Origin: Sphingomonas sp. Leaf242
GTDB lineage: Bacteria; Pseudomonadota; Alphaproteobacteria; Sphingomonadales; Sphingomonadaceae
Reading direction: 5' to 3'
NCBI RefSeq assembly: GCF_001422045.1
Contig: NZ_LMLW01000012.1
Coordinates: 62,001-126,000, forward strand
Length of the DNA stretch: 64,000 nucleotides
Every line of letters begins with the position of its first letter. The stretch's first letter is position 1. Both the position numbers and the translations under genes were made by a program. The notes below the pieces were generated by a model. That model was given only the letters and a program-made list of their open reading frames with translations. It made no database searches and was not told the DNA's origin. Shown one piece after another: positions 26,135 to 34,707 of this stretch.

Positions 26135-26428
26135 TTAGTCGCGCTTGCCTTTGCCGAACGGGATTTTCAGCGTGACAGCCGCGCCCTGCCCGCTCGCACC
26201 CGGCAGTTCGGTCCAGATCGCGTGAACATTCCCCCGGCCACCACCGGGTAGCCGGAACGAGAGCGGATCGCCGCGCGGTGGCCGGGTCGGTGCGGGTAGT
26301 GGAGCGATCCGCTGATCGGTGGGACGCGCGCAGACGATGATCTCCTCCCCCGGCTGAGTGACGGGGCACGGCATCGCGACGCGCGGCGTTGGTTTGCGCA
26401 GCTCGCGCGGCAGCGGTGGCCCGGCCAC
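26135..26428 (-). CDS. Small protein of unknown function, probably with a broken start
   Basis: 97 residues from GTG 26428, ending in 'AVTLKIPFGKGKRD'. The conserved-looking part has 'CPVTQPGEEIIVCARP', a two-Cys motif frequent in short exported sphingomonad proteins. Such proteins normally have a signal peptide, and one fragment (MLASL...) begins at 26460 in another frame; one inserted base would give 'MLASL-DFLFQSVAG' and restore it. So either the GTG is used or the gene carries a frameshift. It is 113 bases downstream of the MetA-like outer-membrane gene on the same strand. Confidence 0.5.
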   Translation of the reverse strand: MAGPPLPRELRKPTPRVAMPCPVTQPGEEIIVCARPTDQRIAPLPAPTRPPRGDPLSFRLPGGGRGNVHAIWTELPGASGQGAAVTLKIPFGKGKRD

Positions 26429-26541
26429 CGACTGGAACAGGAAGTCAGGCTCGCGAGCATCGAAACCGAAGGAACGGCCTGACGCAGATCAAGTCAAACG
26501 TGATCGGACGATCCATGTCGCCGCGCGAAATCGAGGCCGGC

Positions 26542-27354
26542 TTAGAACAACACCGCCCCGCCGCTTACGACCCGTACATCCGGCGTATCGTGGTTCAACC
26601 CGGCCACTGCGAGCATGTGAATCTGCAGATTCTTGCGCGGTTGCCACGCGACCGATCCGGCGGTCGCCGTCTCCGTGTGGTGCCCGGTCGGGTCGTCGTC
26701 CCTCAGCACGAACAGTTCGGCGGTCGCGGTTATCGTCTCGGTCAGCGAATAACCGACGCCGACGATGCCGCTATACGCCAGATGCCGCCCGTCGCCGTCG
26801 TCGTCGACCGCCGCGTCGCCCTCGCCGGTGAAGGACAGCTGGATCTTTTCGCTCACTTCGTAGGTCACCGGCAGGACGATACCCGCCCCCCAGTCGCCCG
26901 CGCCGACGGGATCGCGACCGACCGGCAGCGTCACGAACGGCTCGGCGCCGAACGACAGCCCCTTGCCATCGGGATTCCGAAAATTCTGCCGTAGCCCGAG
27001 ACGGACGTCACCGATTCCCGTCGTCGTATCGATCAGGCCAGTCGCCTTGTCGCGCGTCCGCACGCGGCCGACCGGTGCCCACGACAGCTGAAGCTCGGTA
27101 GCCTTGGCAACGCCGAACCGGGCCTCGAAATCGCCCGCGAGGATCGTGTCCTCGCGCTCGTCGGAATTGTCGTCGCGCTGCCAGTCGAGCGCGGACAATT
27201 CGAGCTGAACATGCCCCGGTGCGGTAATGCAGGCGGACGATCCCAGACTAGGCCGGTTCGGGCAGAATGTCGGATCATCCTGCGCGAATGCCGGCGCCGC
27301 GCCGACCATCGCTGCCACCGTCCAGCAAACGGCCCTTATCCCAAACTTTCTCAA
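26542..27354 (-). CDS. Exported outer-membrane beta-barrel (phenol MetA-pathway family)
   Basis: 270 residues starting at TTG 27354, chosen because AGGGGAG lies eight bases upstream and a signal peptide follows at once ('AVCWTVAAMVGAAPAFAQ'). The mature protein has alternating amphipathic strands: 'VQLELSALDWQRDD', 'GVAKATELQLSWAPVGRV', 'GIGDVRLGLRQNF', 'GAEPFVTLPVGRDP', 'GIVLPVTYEVSEKIQLSF', ending in Phe. This is the PF13557 pattern, a transporter/porin-like barrel annotated in aromatic degradation but of uncertain role. No phenol pathway genes are near. Confidence 0.75.
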   Translation of the reverse strand: MRKFGIRAVCWTVAAMVGAAPAFAQDDPTFCPNRPSLGSSACITAPGHVQLELSALDWQRDDNSDEREDTILAGDFEARFGVAKATELQLSWAPVGRVRTRDKATGLIDTTTGIGDVRLGLRQNFRNPDGKGLSFGAEPFVTLPVGRDPVGAGDWGAGIVLPVTYEVSEKIQLSFTGEGDAAVDDDGDGRHLAYSGIVGVGYSLTETITATAELFVLRDDDPTGHHTETATAGSVAWQPRKNLQIHMLAVAGLNHDTPDVRVVSGGAVLF

Positions 27355-27404
27355 CGCCAACGCTCCCCTGTTCGGAGCGTCATGCGCGTCGGCGATGGGG
27401 ATTG

Positions 27405-28175
27405 CTAGCGCAACCGAACCCAGGTTGGTGCATGATCGCTGGCCTTTTCCCGACCGCGATACGCCTTGTCGACGCCGGCATCGATCATCCGGTCCGCCGC
27501 CTGCGGACTCAGCAGCAGATGATCGATCCTGAACCCGGCATCGCGCTGCCACGCCCCCGCCTGATAGTCCCAGAAGGTCCATACGCCGCCCTTGGGAAAT
27601 TGCGTGCGCAGCGCATCGGTCCAGCCTTGTGCGACGAGCGCGCGGTAATGCTCGCGGCTTTCGGGCTGCATCAGCGCGTCGTCCTGCATCGCGCGCACCG
27701 AATAGGTGTCGTCGTCGTTGGCGATCACGTTGTAGTCGCCTGCAAGAACGGCTGGCTTCTCTTCGTCCAGCAGGACGCGCGCGCGTGCGGCGAGGCGGTC
27801 CATCCAGCGCAGTTTATAGTCGAACTTGGGGCCAGGCTGCGGATTGCCGTTCGGCAGATAGAGCGCGGCAACGATCAGCCCGTCGATTTCCGCTTCGATG
27901 TAGCGGCTATGCTCGTCCTCGGGTTCGCCATCAAGGCCGCGTTGCCGCACCTCCGGTACGCGGCCTTTGGCGAGGATCGCGACGCCGTTCCAGGCCTTCT
28001 GCCCGTGCCAGACTGCGCCGTACCCGACCGCCTCGATGTCCGTGATGGGGAAGGTGTCGTCGCTCGACTTGAGCTCCTGGAGGCAGACGATGTCGGGCTG
28101 CTCTTCGACGAGATACTCGATCAGCCGCGGCAACCGCGCCTTGATGCCGTTGACGTTGTACGTGACGATTTTCAT
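27405..28175 (-). CDS. xthA: Exodeoxyribonuclease III
   Basis: 256-residue AP endonuclease/3'-exonuclease of base excision repair. 'KIVTYNVNGIKARLPRLIEYL' opens the protein; the metal Glu is in 'CLQELKSSDD', then 'GYGAVWHGQKAWNGVAIL', 'LYLPNGNPQPGPKFDYKLRWM', 'VLAGDYNVIAND', and the final 'FRIDHLLLS' and 'KASDHAPTWVRL' with the catalytic Asp-His. It starts 7 bases after the erpA stop and is probably co-transcribed with it. Confidence 0.94.
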   Translation of the reverse strand: MKIVTYNVNGIKARLPRLIEYLVEEQPDIVCLQELKSSDDTFPITDIEAVGYGAVWHGQKAWNGVAILAKGRVPEVRQRGLDGEPEDEHSRYIEAEIDGLIVAALYLPNGNPQPGPKFDYKLRWMDRLAARARVLLDEEKPAVLAGDYNVIANDDDTYSVRAMQDDALMQPESREHYRALVAQGWTDALRTQFPKGGVWTFWDYQAGAWQRDAGFRIDHLLLSPQAADRMIDAGVDKAYRGREKASDHAPTWVRLR

Positions 28176-28182
28176 GAAAGGA

Positions 28183-28521
28183 TCAGACCGAGAAGCTGGA
28201 GCCGCAGCCGCAACCCGAGGCGGCATTGGGGTTCTCGACCTTGAACGCGGCACCGGCGAGCGATTCGACGTAATCGACCGCGCATCCACGGACGAGGTCG
28301 ATGCTGACGCTGTCGACGACCAGGCGAACGCCGTCATGCTCGGCGATCACGTCGTCTGATTCGACTGAGTCGGCGAACCCGAACTTGTACTGGAACCCCG
28401 AACAGCCGCCGCCATCGACCGACAGACGCAGGATCGCGGGCTTCCCCTGCTTGACGGCGATCGCCGCGACGCGCGCCGCTGCGGAGGGGGTAAGGATGAT
28501 GTCGGGTGCCAGCGTTGCCAT
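28183..28521 (-). CDS. erpA: Iron-sulfur cluster insertion protein ErpA
   Basis: 112-residue A-type carrier. The three conserved cysteines are in 'GGGCSGFQYKFGFAD' and in the C-terminal 'SGCGCGSSFSV'. 'LRLSVDGGGCSG' plus 'FKVENPNA' mark the HesB/IscA/ErpA family; genomic context (lone gene with xthA, no isc cluster) favours ErpA. It passes Fe-S clusters to apoproteins. Confidence 0.9.
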   Translation of the reverse strand: MATLAPDIILTPSAAARVAAIAVKQGKPAILRLSVDGGGCSGFQYKFGFADSVESDDVIAEHDGVRLVVDSVSIDLVRGCAVDYVESLAGAAFKVENPNAASGCGCGSSFSV

Positions 28522-28581
28522 GGCTGAGAGATAGGCGGTCGCGCTATCCGCGGCAACCTCGGGGCTTAGGGCACCTTATCA

Positions 28582-28661
28582 TCATCCCGGCGAACGCTGG
28601 GATCTCATGCGGTGAGTCCGTCCACGCGGATCGAGGTCCCGGCTTTCGCCGGGATGACGGG
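28582..28661. repeat. Palindromic intergenic repeat (family F)
   Basis: ATCCCGGCGAACGCTGGGATCTC faces GTCCCGGCTTTCGCCGGGATGAC. It lies just upstream of erpA and next to the family E element at 28700. Confidence 0.75.
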
Positions 28662-28699
28662 GGTGTGGCCGAAACTGCCGTGGCGTCTCGATGCACTCC

Positions 28700-28812
28700 T
28701 TCCCCCCTCCCTAGAAGGGAGGGGTCGGGGGGTGGGTTGGCCCGCTTTGGCCACCCCCATCGGAGCATGCGGAAGCCGACCCACCCCCAGCCCCTCCCTT
28801 TCAGGGAGGGGA
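28700..28812. repeat. Palindromic repeat family E, copy 2
   Basis: CCCCTCCCTAGAAGGGAGGGG with GGGTGGGTTGG, facing CCGACCCACCCCCAGCCCCT and CCCTTTCAGGGAGGGG. It ends about 15 bases before the stop of the M23 peptidase gene. Confidence 0.8.
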
Positions 28813-28826
28813 GCAAAGACGTCGGA

Positions 28827-30026
28827 TCAGTCCTGCGCGGCAGGGCCGGTGGTGGACACCGGGATGGCATTCACCGAGCGATCCTGCGCGGCGAGCAGGT
28901 AATCGGCGGTCGTCAGGAACGGTACAGGGTTCACCGCATGGCCGTCGATCCGCACCTCGTAATGGAGATGCGAGCCGGTCGAACGCCCGGTCGAGCCCAT
29001 CAGCGCGATGAGCTGGCCGCGAGTCACGCGCGCATTGTCCGCGACGAGAATCTTCGAGAGGTGGCCATAGCGCGTCGCGATGCCCTTGCCGTGGTTGATC
29101 TCGACCATGTTGCCATAGCCGCCCTGGCGACCCGCGTGCGCGATGATGCCGTCGGCGGTCGCGTAGATCGGCGTGCCGATCGGGCCGGGGATGTCGACGC
29201 CGGCGTGCATCGCCGCGGTGCCGCGGAACGGGTCGGAGCGGATGCCGAAATTGCTGGTGAACGACAGCGCATGCACCGGCTGGACCGACGGGATCGCGAT
29301 CGCGCCCTGCTGCAACGTGTCGAGCTTCTTCCAGGTCTGGAACAGCGTGCGGAACTGCGCGTCGGCACGAAGATCGGCGGAAGCTTCCTCGCTGTTGGCG
29401 GCGATCATCGGACCGCCCATCGCCGTTGCCGATCTGGCTCCGCGCGACCGCTTGGCGATCCGTTCGGGGCGCAGCCCGAGCTTACGCACGGTCGCGGTCG
29501 TCTCGGCATAGCGCTGGTCGAGCAGGTCCTGCGCGACGCTTGCCAGCTTGACCTGGCGTCCCTCGAGCTTGACCAGCGGCTTGACGATTTCGGCGGCGAG
29601 CTTGTCGGCAGCGGGATCGATCGACGGCGTCGCGAGCGACAGCGCCTTGGCATCGCCGCTACCGGTCAGTGCGGCGGTGATCAGCGCCTGACGCTGTTCG
29701 ATACGCTTGGCGTGTGCCTCGGCGGTTTCGCGGATCGTCGCGACGCGCTGGCGCATCTGCCCGATCTGATGCTGCATCTGGGCGAGCTTGATATCGGCGG
29801 TCGGCGGAACGACCACGCCGGTTGCCGCAGCCGCGTCATGGGCCGCCTGCGCCGCGCCATAGCCGGAAAAGCCGAGCGTGACCGCACCGATGGCGGCAAT
29901 CGCAGCCTGGCGCTTGCCGCCGAAGCGGATGCGCCGCAGCGTCGTACCATTGTGAAAGAGAACATCGCGCGGTGCGAACAGCGCCTTGAGGCGCGTTCCG
30001 AGAGCGGCAGCGGAAATTTCGACCAT
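28827..30026 (-). CDS. M23 family metallopeptidase (LytM domain)
   Basis: 399 residues. A cytoplasmic start, one membrane helix ('AAIAAIGAVTLGFSGYGAA'), a coiled-coil region ('QMQHQIGQMRQRVATIRETAEAHAKRIEQR' onward), then a C-terminal M23 domain: 'SNFGIRSDPFRGTAAMHAGVDIPG' (zinc His and Asp), and 'GRSTGSHLHYEVRIDG' with HLH. All zinc ligands are present, so it can act as a cell-wall endopeptidase rather than only an EnvC-like activator. GGGGA stands before ATG 30026. It is a separate unit with a 240-base upstream gap. Confidence 0.9.
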   Translation of the reverse strand: MVEISAAALGTRLKALFAPRDVLFHNGTTLRRIRFGGKRQAAIAAIGAVTLGFSGYGAAQAAHDAAAATGVVVPPTADIKLAQMQHQIGQMRQRVATIRETAEAHAKRIEQRQALITAALTGSGDAKALSLATPSIDPAADKLAAEIVKPLVKLEGRQVKLASVAQDLLDQRYAETTATVRKLGLRPERIAKRSRGARSATAMGGPMIAANSEEASADLRADAQFRTLFQTWKKLDTLQQGAIAIPSVQPVHALSFTSNFGIRSDPFRGTAAMHAGVDIPGPIGTPIYATADGIIAHAGRQGGYGNMVEINHGKGIATRYGHLSKILVADNARVTRGQLIALMGSTGRSTGSHLHYEVRIDGHAVNPVPFLTTADYLLAAQDRSVNAIPVSTTGPAAQD

Positions 30027-30264
30027 TGGTCCCCGACAAAATAATACAGGGCCGTTCGCCCCCAAGCGGACGGCTCCGAAACGCGGTCCTGATTCGCAGC
30101 CCCTCCGCGCGTCAGACAGATGGGTTTAGGCCGGATACAATGGATTTCAGCAATAGCACGCGGCCCACCGCGCGGCGGAGCGCCGCGTCGGTACGGCGAG
30201 TCGATGGAACAGTGACGTCACGACCGGAAAAACGCGCGGATCTTCGCGGGTTATCGCGGTCTTT
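30027..30264. other. Intergenic region upstream of the M23 peptidase
   Basis: Contains the M23 gene promoter region and the end of the bcp unit; a GC-rich palindromic patch GCGGCCCACCGCGCGGCGGAGCGCCGCG lies at 30160-30187. No gene, RNA or named repeat is recognised. Confidence 0.4.
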
Positions 30265-30720
30265 TTAGAGCGCGCGGGCGGCAGCCAAGATGGCCTCCGC
30301 ATGGCCCGGCACGCGAACCTTGTGCCACGCCTTGGCCAGCGTGCCGTCGGCGCCGAACAGGAAGGTGGCGCGCTCGATCCCCATGTACTTTTTGCCGTAC
30401 ATTGCCTTCTCGACCCACACGCCGAACGCCTCGCAGGCGATGCCCTCGACATCGCTGGCCAGACGCACGGTAAGCGCGTGTTTCGCGGTGAACTTCGCGT
30501 GCGAGGCGGGCGTGTCCTTCGAGATGCCAACGACACTGACGCCAGCCGCCGCGAACGCATCCGCAAGCGCGGAAAAGTCCTTCGCCTCGGTGGTGCAGCC
30601 CGTGGTGTCGTCCTTTGGATAGAAATAGACCACGAGCGGCACGCCGAGGCTGGCCAGCGACACCGCCGTGTCATCGATCGTCACCGTCACGTCGGGGATA
30701 GTCGCACCGTCATCCATCAT
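30265..30720 (-). CDS. bcp: Thioredoxin-dependent peroxiredoxin (Bcp type)
   Basis: 151 residues. 'YFYPKDDTTGCTTEAKDFSAL' holds the peroxidatic Cys of the BCP/PrxQ type; a resolving Cys is likely the one in 'DVEGIACEAFGVW'. It reduces hydroperoxides with thioredoxin. CGGGAG precedes ATG 30720. The start overlaps the end of glnE by 11 bases, so it is translated from the glnE mRNA. Confidence 0.92.
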   Translation of the reverse strand: MMDDGATIPDVTVTIDDTAVSLASLGVPLVVYFYPKDDTTGCTTEAKDFSALADAFAAAGVSVVGISKDTPASHAKFTAKHALTVRLASDVEGIACEAFGVWVEKAMYGKKYMGIERATFLFGADGTLAKAWHKVRVPGHAEAILAAARAL

Positions 30721-33424
30721 GGTCTCCCGTGAGCTGCATCCAGAATTCGCGGACCTCCTGCCGCGTCGAGTCGAGCTTGGCAATCGCCGCGGGCCAGTCC
30801 GCCACGCTGATCGCGCGCGCGATCAGCGCTTCGGTCGCGGCCCCCGGCGCGGTGGCATCGGGCGCGACCAGCCGCAGCGTCACCAGCAGCCGGGTCAGGA
30901 CATCGTGTGCCGCGCGCATCGTCGCGGGCATCAGTTTCGCCTCGATCAGCCGGTCGATCGCTGCGCCGAGGTTGGGGTCGAATCCGGTACGGTGGACGAG
31001 CTGGACGACGTGCACCGCGAATTCGAGATCGACCAGTCCGCCCGGCAACAGCTTGGCGTCGAGCGGGCCCTTGGCCGGTTTGTGCGCCGCCATCTCGGTG
31101 CGCATCGACCGCGCATCGGTCATTACGTCGCGCTGCGGCCGGTCACCGGCGAGGACATCGCGCACGATCGTCGCCACCGCCTTTCGCGCGGTTGCCGATC
31201 CGAACACCGGCCGGGCGCGGGTCAGTGCCATATGCTCCCAGGTCCACGCGTCCTCGCGCTGGTAGCGCGCGAAGCTGTCGAGCGTGACGACCAGCGGCCC
31301 CTGCCCGCCCGACGGTCGCAGCCGCGTGTCGATCTGGTAGAGTGGCCCCGCCGCCGTAGCGACGGACAACGCCCCGGTCACCCGTTGCGCCAGCCGGTTG
31401 TAGTAGAGCGTCGCCCCCAATGGCTTCGCACCATCCGACTCGGCCGAGAAGTCGCCGGTAAACAGATAGATCAGGTCGAGATCGGAGGCGTGGGTCAGCA
31501 TCGCCCCGCCCATCCGACCGAGCGCCAGGATGACCAGTTCGCTATCGGCCACGCGGCCATGGACCTTGGCGAACTCGTCGATCGTCGCACGCGTGAGCAC
31601 GCCGATCGCCGCCTCTGCGACCCGCGCATAGCCCGCTGCCACGGCGAGCGGATCGGACGTTCCGGCGATGATCTGCGCACCGAGCGCGAACCGCATTTCG
31701 CCGACCACCTGGCGGACATGATCGAGTCGCGCCTGATAGTCCGCGCCCGCATGGCCGGCGCGCATCACCGCCTCCAGCGCCGCGACGTCGCCGACCGACT
31801 CGAACGCGCTCGCATCGATCAGTCCGTCGAGCAGACCGGGGCGTCGCCCGAGATCATCGGCGAGCGTCGGCGCATGGCTGAGGATCGCCGCGAGCAAGGT
31901 CGCCAGCCCCGGTCGCGCCTCGAGCAGGCGGAAGATGTTGATCGCGCTCGGCAGCCGTTCGAGCAGCGCATCGAGCCTCAGCAGCGCGGACTGCGGCTCG
32001 GGCGCGGTCGCCAGCGCCGGCACCAGCGTCGGCAGCACCGCCTCCAGCGCCTCGCGCGCAGCAGGACTGCGCAGCGCAGGGTAAGCACCCCCACGCCATG
32101 CCTCGATCCGGCGCCGCGCGGCCTCCGGGTCGGCGTACCCGGCCAGCGTCAGATCCGCATCGAGCGTGACCGGATCGTGCGAGAATGCGGGCCGCACGGT
32201 ATCGTCGAGCGCGTCGTAGATCCGCCCGGTTTCGGTCACGCGGGGGCGGAGCAGCGCCAGCAGCGCCTCGGCATCCTGCACGCCGTGGAGCTTGGCCACC
32301 CGGTCGAGCGCATCGCCGGTCGGCAACGTATGCGTCTGGCGGTCGTCGATCATCTGCACGCGGTGCTCGATCGTGCGGAGCAGCGTATAGCCGTCGATCA
32401 GCGCGGCCGCTTCGTTACCCGCGATCCAGCCTGCATCGGCAAGACGCGCCAAGGCGTCGCGGGTTGCGGGCGCCCGCAACGCCGGATCGCGCCCGCCGTG
32501 GATCAGCTGGTGGATCTGCGCGAAAAACTCGGCTTCGCGGATGCCGCCGCGCCCGCGCTTGAGGTCATAACCTGCGCCGAACGCCTGCCCCTGCGAATGA
32601 TGATCGCGGATCCGTCGCGACATGCCGCGGATTTCGCGAATCGCGCCGAAATCGCGCGCGCGCCGCCAGATGAACGGGCGGATCGTCTCCAGGAACTTCG
32701 TGCCGAGCGCGATATCCCCCGCCGCGGCGCGCGCGCGAATGAACGCGGCCCGCTCCCAAGGCAGCGCCTGCGCCTCGTAATAGCCGATCGCCGCCTCCAC
32801 CGGCAGGACGATCGGCGTGATCTCGGGCGACGGTCGCAACCGGAGATCGACGCGCAGGACATACCCGTCGCCATCGCGCGCCTGCAGCAGTTCGACGACG
32901 CGTTTGCCGATCCGCACCGCGGCCTCGTCGGGTTCCTCACGCGGACGACACGGCAGCGTGGCGGGATCGAACAGCAGGATCGGATCGATATCCGACGAGT
33001 AATTGAGTTCGCCGCTCCCCTGCTTGCCCAGCGCGATCGCGGTGAAGCCGCGGACCTCGGCGCCGGGGGTGCGCTCCTCGATCGCGGCGCGGATCGCGGT
33101 ATCGAGCGCATGGTCCGCGAACCTGGTGAGCGCGCCGGTCACCGCGGTCAGATCGAGGACGCCTGACAGATCGCCGACCGCGACCGTCAAGGCCATCGCG
33201 CGACGTTCGAGCCGCAATCGCTTGGCGGTCGGCATATCGGGTTCGGCGCTCGACAGCGACAAATCGAGCCGCCCTTCACCAAGCGCTGTCGCCAACACCG
33301 GCTCGCGGTCCAGCACCATCGACAGGAACGGCGACCAGTGTCGAGCACGGATCGTCGCGTCGACGATACGATCGGCGGGAGCGGGACGCTCAGCGCGCGT
33401 AGGATCGGAGAATGTTTCGGCCAT
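30710..33424 (-). CDS. glnE: Bifunctional glutamine synthetase adenylyltransferase/deadenylylase
   Basis: 904 residues, normal for the alphaproteobacterial enzyme. Two nucleotidyltransferase domains are present: the N-terminal with 'ALGKQGSGELNYSSDIDPILLF' and the C-terminal with 'ALGRMGGAMLTHASDLDLIYLF' (note GGAMLT in place of the more common GSREL/GGRE pattern). A helical GlnD-like linker joins them. It adds or removes AMP on GlnA in response to PII and nitrogen status. Start ATG 33424; bcp follows on the same transcript. Confidence 0.94.
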   Translation of the reverse strand: MAETFSDPTRAERPAPADRIVDATIRARHWSPFLSMVLDREPVLATALGEGRLDLSLSSAEPDMPTAKRLRLERRAMALTVAVGDLSGVLDLTAVTGALTRFADHALDTAIRAAIEERTPGAEVRGFTAIALGKQGSGELNYSSDIDPILLFDPATLPCRPREEPDEAAVRIGKRVVELLQARDGDGYVLRVDLRLRPSPEITPIVLPVEAAIGYYEAQALPWERAAFIRARAAAGDIALGTKFLETIRPFIWRRARDFGAIREIRGMSRRIRDHHSQGQAFGAGYDLKRGRGGIREAEFFAQIHQLIHGGRDPALRAPATRDALARLADAGWIAGNEAAALIDGYTLLRTIEHRVQMIDDRQTHTLPTGDALDRVAKLHGVQDAEALLALLRPRVTETGRIYDALDDTVRPAFSHDPVTLDADLTLAGYADPEAARRRIEAWRGGAYPALRSPAAREALEAVLPTLVPALATAPEPQSALLRLDALLERLPSAINIFRLLEARPGLATLLAAILSHAPTLADDLGRRPGLLDGLIDASAFESVGDVAALEAVMRAGHAGADYQARLDHVRQVVGEMRFALGAQIIAGTSDPLAVAAGYARVAEAAIGVLTRATIDEFAKVHGRVADSELVILALGRMGGAMLTHASDLDLIYLFTGDFSAESDGAKPLGATLYYNRLAQRVTGALSVATAAGPLYQIDTRLRPSGGQGPLVVTLDSFARYQREDAWTWEHMALTRARPVFGSATARKAVATIVRDVLAGDRPQRDVMTDARSMRTEMAAHKPAKGPLDAKLLPGGLVDLEFAVHVVQLVHRTGFDPNLGAAIDRLIEAKLMPATMRAAHDVLTRLLVTLRLVAPDATAPGAATEALIARAISVADWPAAIAKLDSTRQEVREFWMQLTGDHDG

Positions 33425-33499
33425 GTCGGAATGATACAGACCGCGGCGACAGCCTGTAACTACAAAGCAACAAAAAGCACCTTTGGCCGTTATCAGGCC

Positions 33500-33682
33500 A
33501 TGTCTTATGCATTTCTCACGATCAAGCGCGAAGAGGATGGTCGACAGACCGTGTACCGTCCGCGGGTCACCGACGTGATCGGTTATGCGTTGCGCGGCGC
33601 ATTCGACGAACCGAACGCGACGCCGTCAGACTTTACAGAGTTGCTTCATAGACTGGACGCCGTTCCCAGTCGCCTGCACTGA
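33500..33682 (+). CDS. Small conserved protein of unknown function
   Basis: 60 residues: 'MSYAFLTIKREEDGRQTVYR' then 'VTDVIGYALRGAFDEPNATP' and 'DFTELLHRLDAVP'. The amphipathic, soluble composition and good codon usage point to a real gene. It is divergent from glnE (75 bases) and convergent with ecfG. No signal peptide or membrane helix. Similar small proteins seem common in sphingomonads, with no known role. Confidence 0.65.
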   Translation: MSYAFLTIKREEDGRQTVYRPRVTDVIGYALRGAFDEPNATPSDFTELLHRLDAVPSRLH

Positions 33683-33705
33683 CGATACCAGTCGAGTAGC
33701 CGCGA

Positions 33706-34359
33706 TCACCGACCGCGGCTGAGTTCCTCGACGTCACCCATGATCGAATCCAGCGCGGTCTTGGTCGTATCGGTCTCGTGATCGCGACGTGACGGCAGCG
33801 ATCCGTCGTTGAGGATCGTCTCCAACGCTACGCGACCGCGCGCGACACGGCTCTTGATGGTTCCGACCGCGACGCCGCAGATTTCGGCGGCTTCCTCATA
33901 GGCGAACCCGCCTGCGCCAACCAGGATCAGCGCCTCGCGCTGAGGCTGCGGCAGGTGCATCAGCGCCCGCTGCATATCGCCGAGTTCGACATGGCGGTCC
34001 TGGCTAGCAGGTGCTGCCAGGATGCGATCCGCGACCAGATCGTCCCACTCGCCCTTGAAGCGCGCGCGGCGCATTTGCGACAGATACAGGTTACGCAGGA
34101 TGATGAACGTCCACGCGCGCATGTTGGTGCCGGCCTGGAACCGCAGACGCGCCGCCCACGCCTTCAGCAGCGTTTCCTGGACCAAATCGTCGGCCAGATC
34201 GCGGCTACCCGACAGCGACCGACCGAACGCGCGCAGATGCGGGATCACCTGCGCCAGCTGAACCTTGAACTCGGCATCCGACAACGAGACATGCTCGACC
34301 GGCACGACGACTTCGTCGATATCGTCGTCGACATCGGTGCGTGGAGCAGGCTGGGTCAT
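33706..34359 (-). CDS. ecfG: EcfG-type general stress response sigma factor
   Basis: 217-residue ECF sigma factor of the EcfG group. Region 2 is at 'LVQETLLKAWAARLRFQAGTNMRAWTFIILRNLYLSQMRR', and region 4 at 'HLPQPQREALILVGAGGFAYEEAAEICGVAVGTIKSRVARGR'. The group is released from the anti-sigma NepR when phosphorylated PhyR binds NepR; those genes follow at once. The C-terminal tail after region 4 is acidic. It directs transcription from GGAAC-N16-CGTT promoters such as the one at 37636. Confidence 0.93.
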   Translation of the reverse strand: MTQPAPRTDVDDDIDEVVVPVEHVSLSDAEFKVQLAQVIPHLRAFGRSLSGSRDLADDLVQETLLKAWAARLRFQAGTNMRAWTFIILRNLYLSQMRRARFKGEWDDLVADRILAAPASQDRHVELGDMQRALMHLPQPQREALILVGAGGFAYEEAAEICGVAVGTIKSRVARGRVALETILNDGSLPSRRDHETDTTKTALDSIMGDVEELSRGR

Positions 34360-34455
34360 GGTAATCCGATCAATCCCGATGGAGCGATGCCGTCGACACG
34401 TGACAAGCATAAGGATGCGCTGTGGTCATTACCAACAACGCGCACCCAACAAAAG

Positions 34456-34593
34456 TTAACGAAGGACGAGAAAACCGAAAATCACGATCACCAACACCAA
34501 GGAGATCGCCAGAATATACCGCGTCATATGAGGCGTTGCCCCAGCGCGCGCGTCGTCGGTTTTGACGTGGATACGATCGTTCGGGTCAGCCAT
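34456..34593 (-). CDS. Small single-helix membrane protein in the stress locus
   Basis: 45 residues from ATG 34593: a polar N-terminus ('MADPNDRIHVKTDDARAGAT') then one hydrophobic helix ('YILAISLVLVIVIFGFLVLR') at the very C-terminus, a tail-anchored layout. It lies between ecfG and phyR, read in the same direction. Short proteins of this kind are easily missed and their function is unknown. Confidence 0.6.
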   Translation of the reverse strand: MADPNDRIHVKTDDARAGATPHMTRYILAISLVLVIVIFGFLVLR

Positions 34594-34707
34594 GATATGT
34601 TTAACCCCCGGGAACAGTTTTGGGTCCGCAGCCGTAACGAACACGAACCCATACTGAATTATAAATACGCCCTAATCAAGGCGTTGACTGCCCCTGACCC
34701 AACCGAT

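Noticed and set aside
28506..30044. 512-codon plus-strand frame
   Set aside because: Antisense to the M23 peptidase and partly made of repeat sequence.
30668..33166. 832-codon plus-strand frame
   Set aside because: Entirely antisense to glnE, which has clear nucleotidyltransferase motifs.
34608..34640. GGGAAC-N17-CGTA on the plus strand as an EcfG promoter
   Set aside because: It points into the antisense side of phyR with no gene or RNA signal downstream, and the -10 is off consensus.
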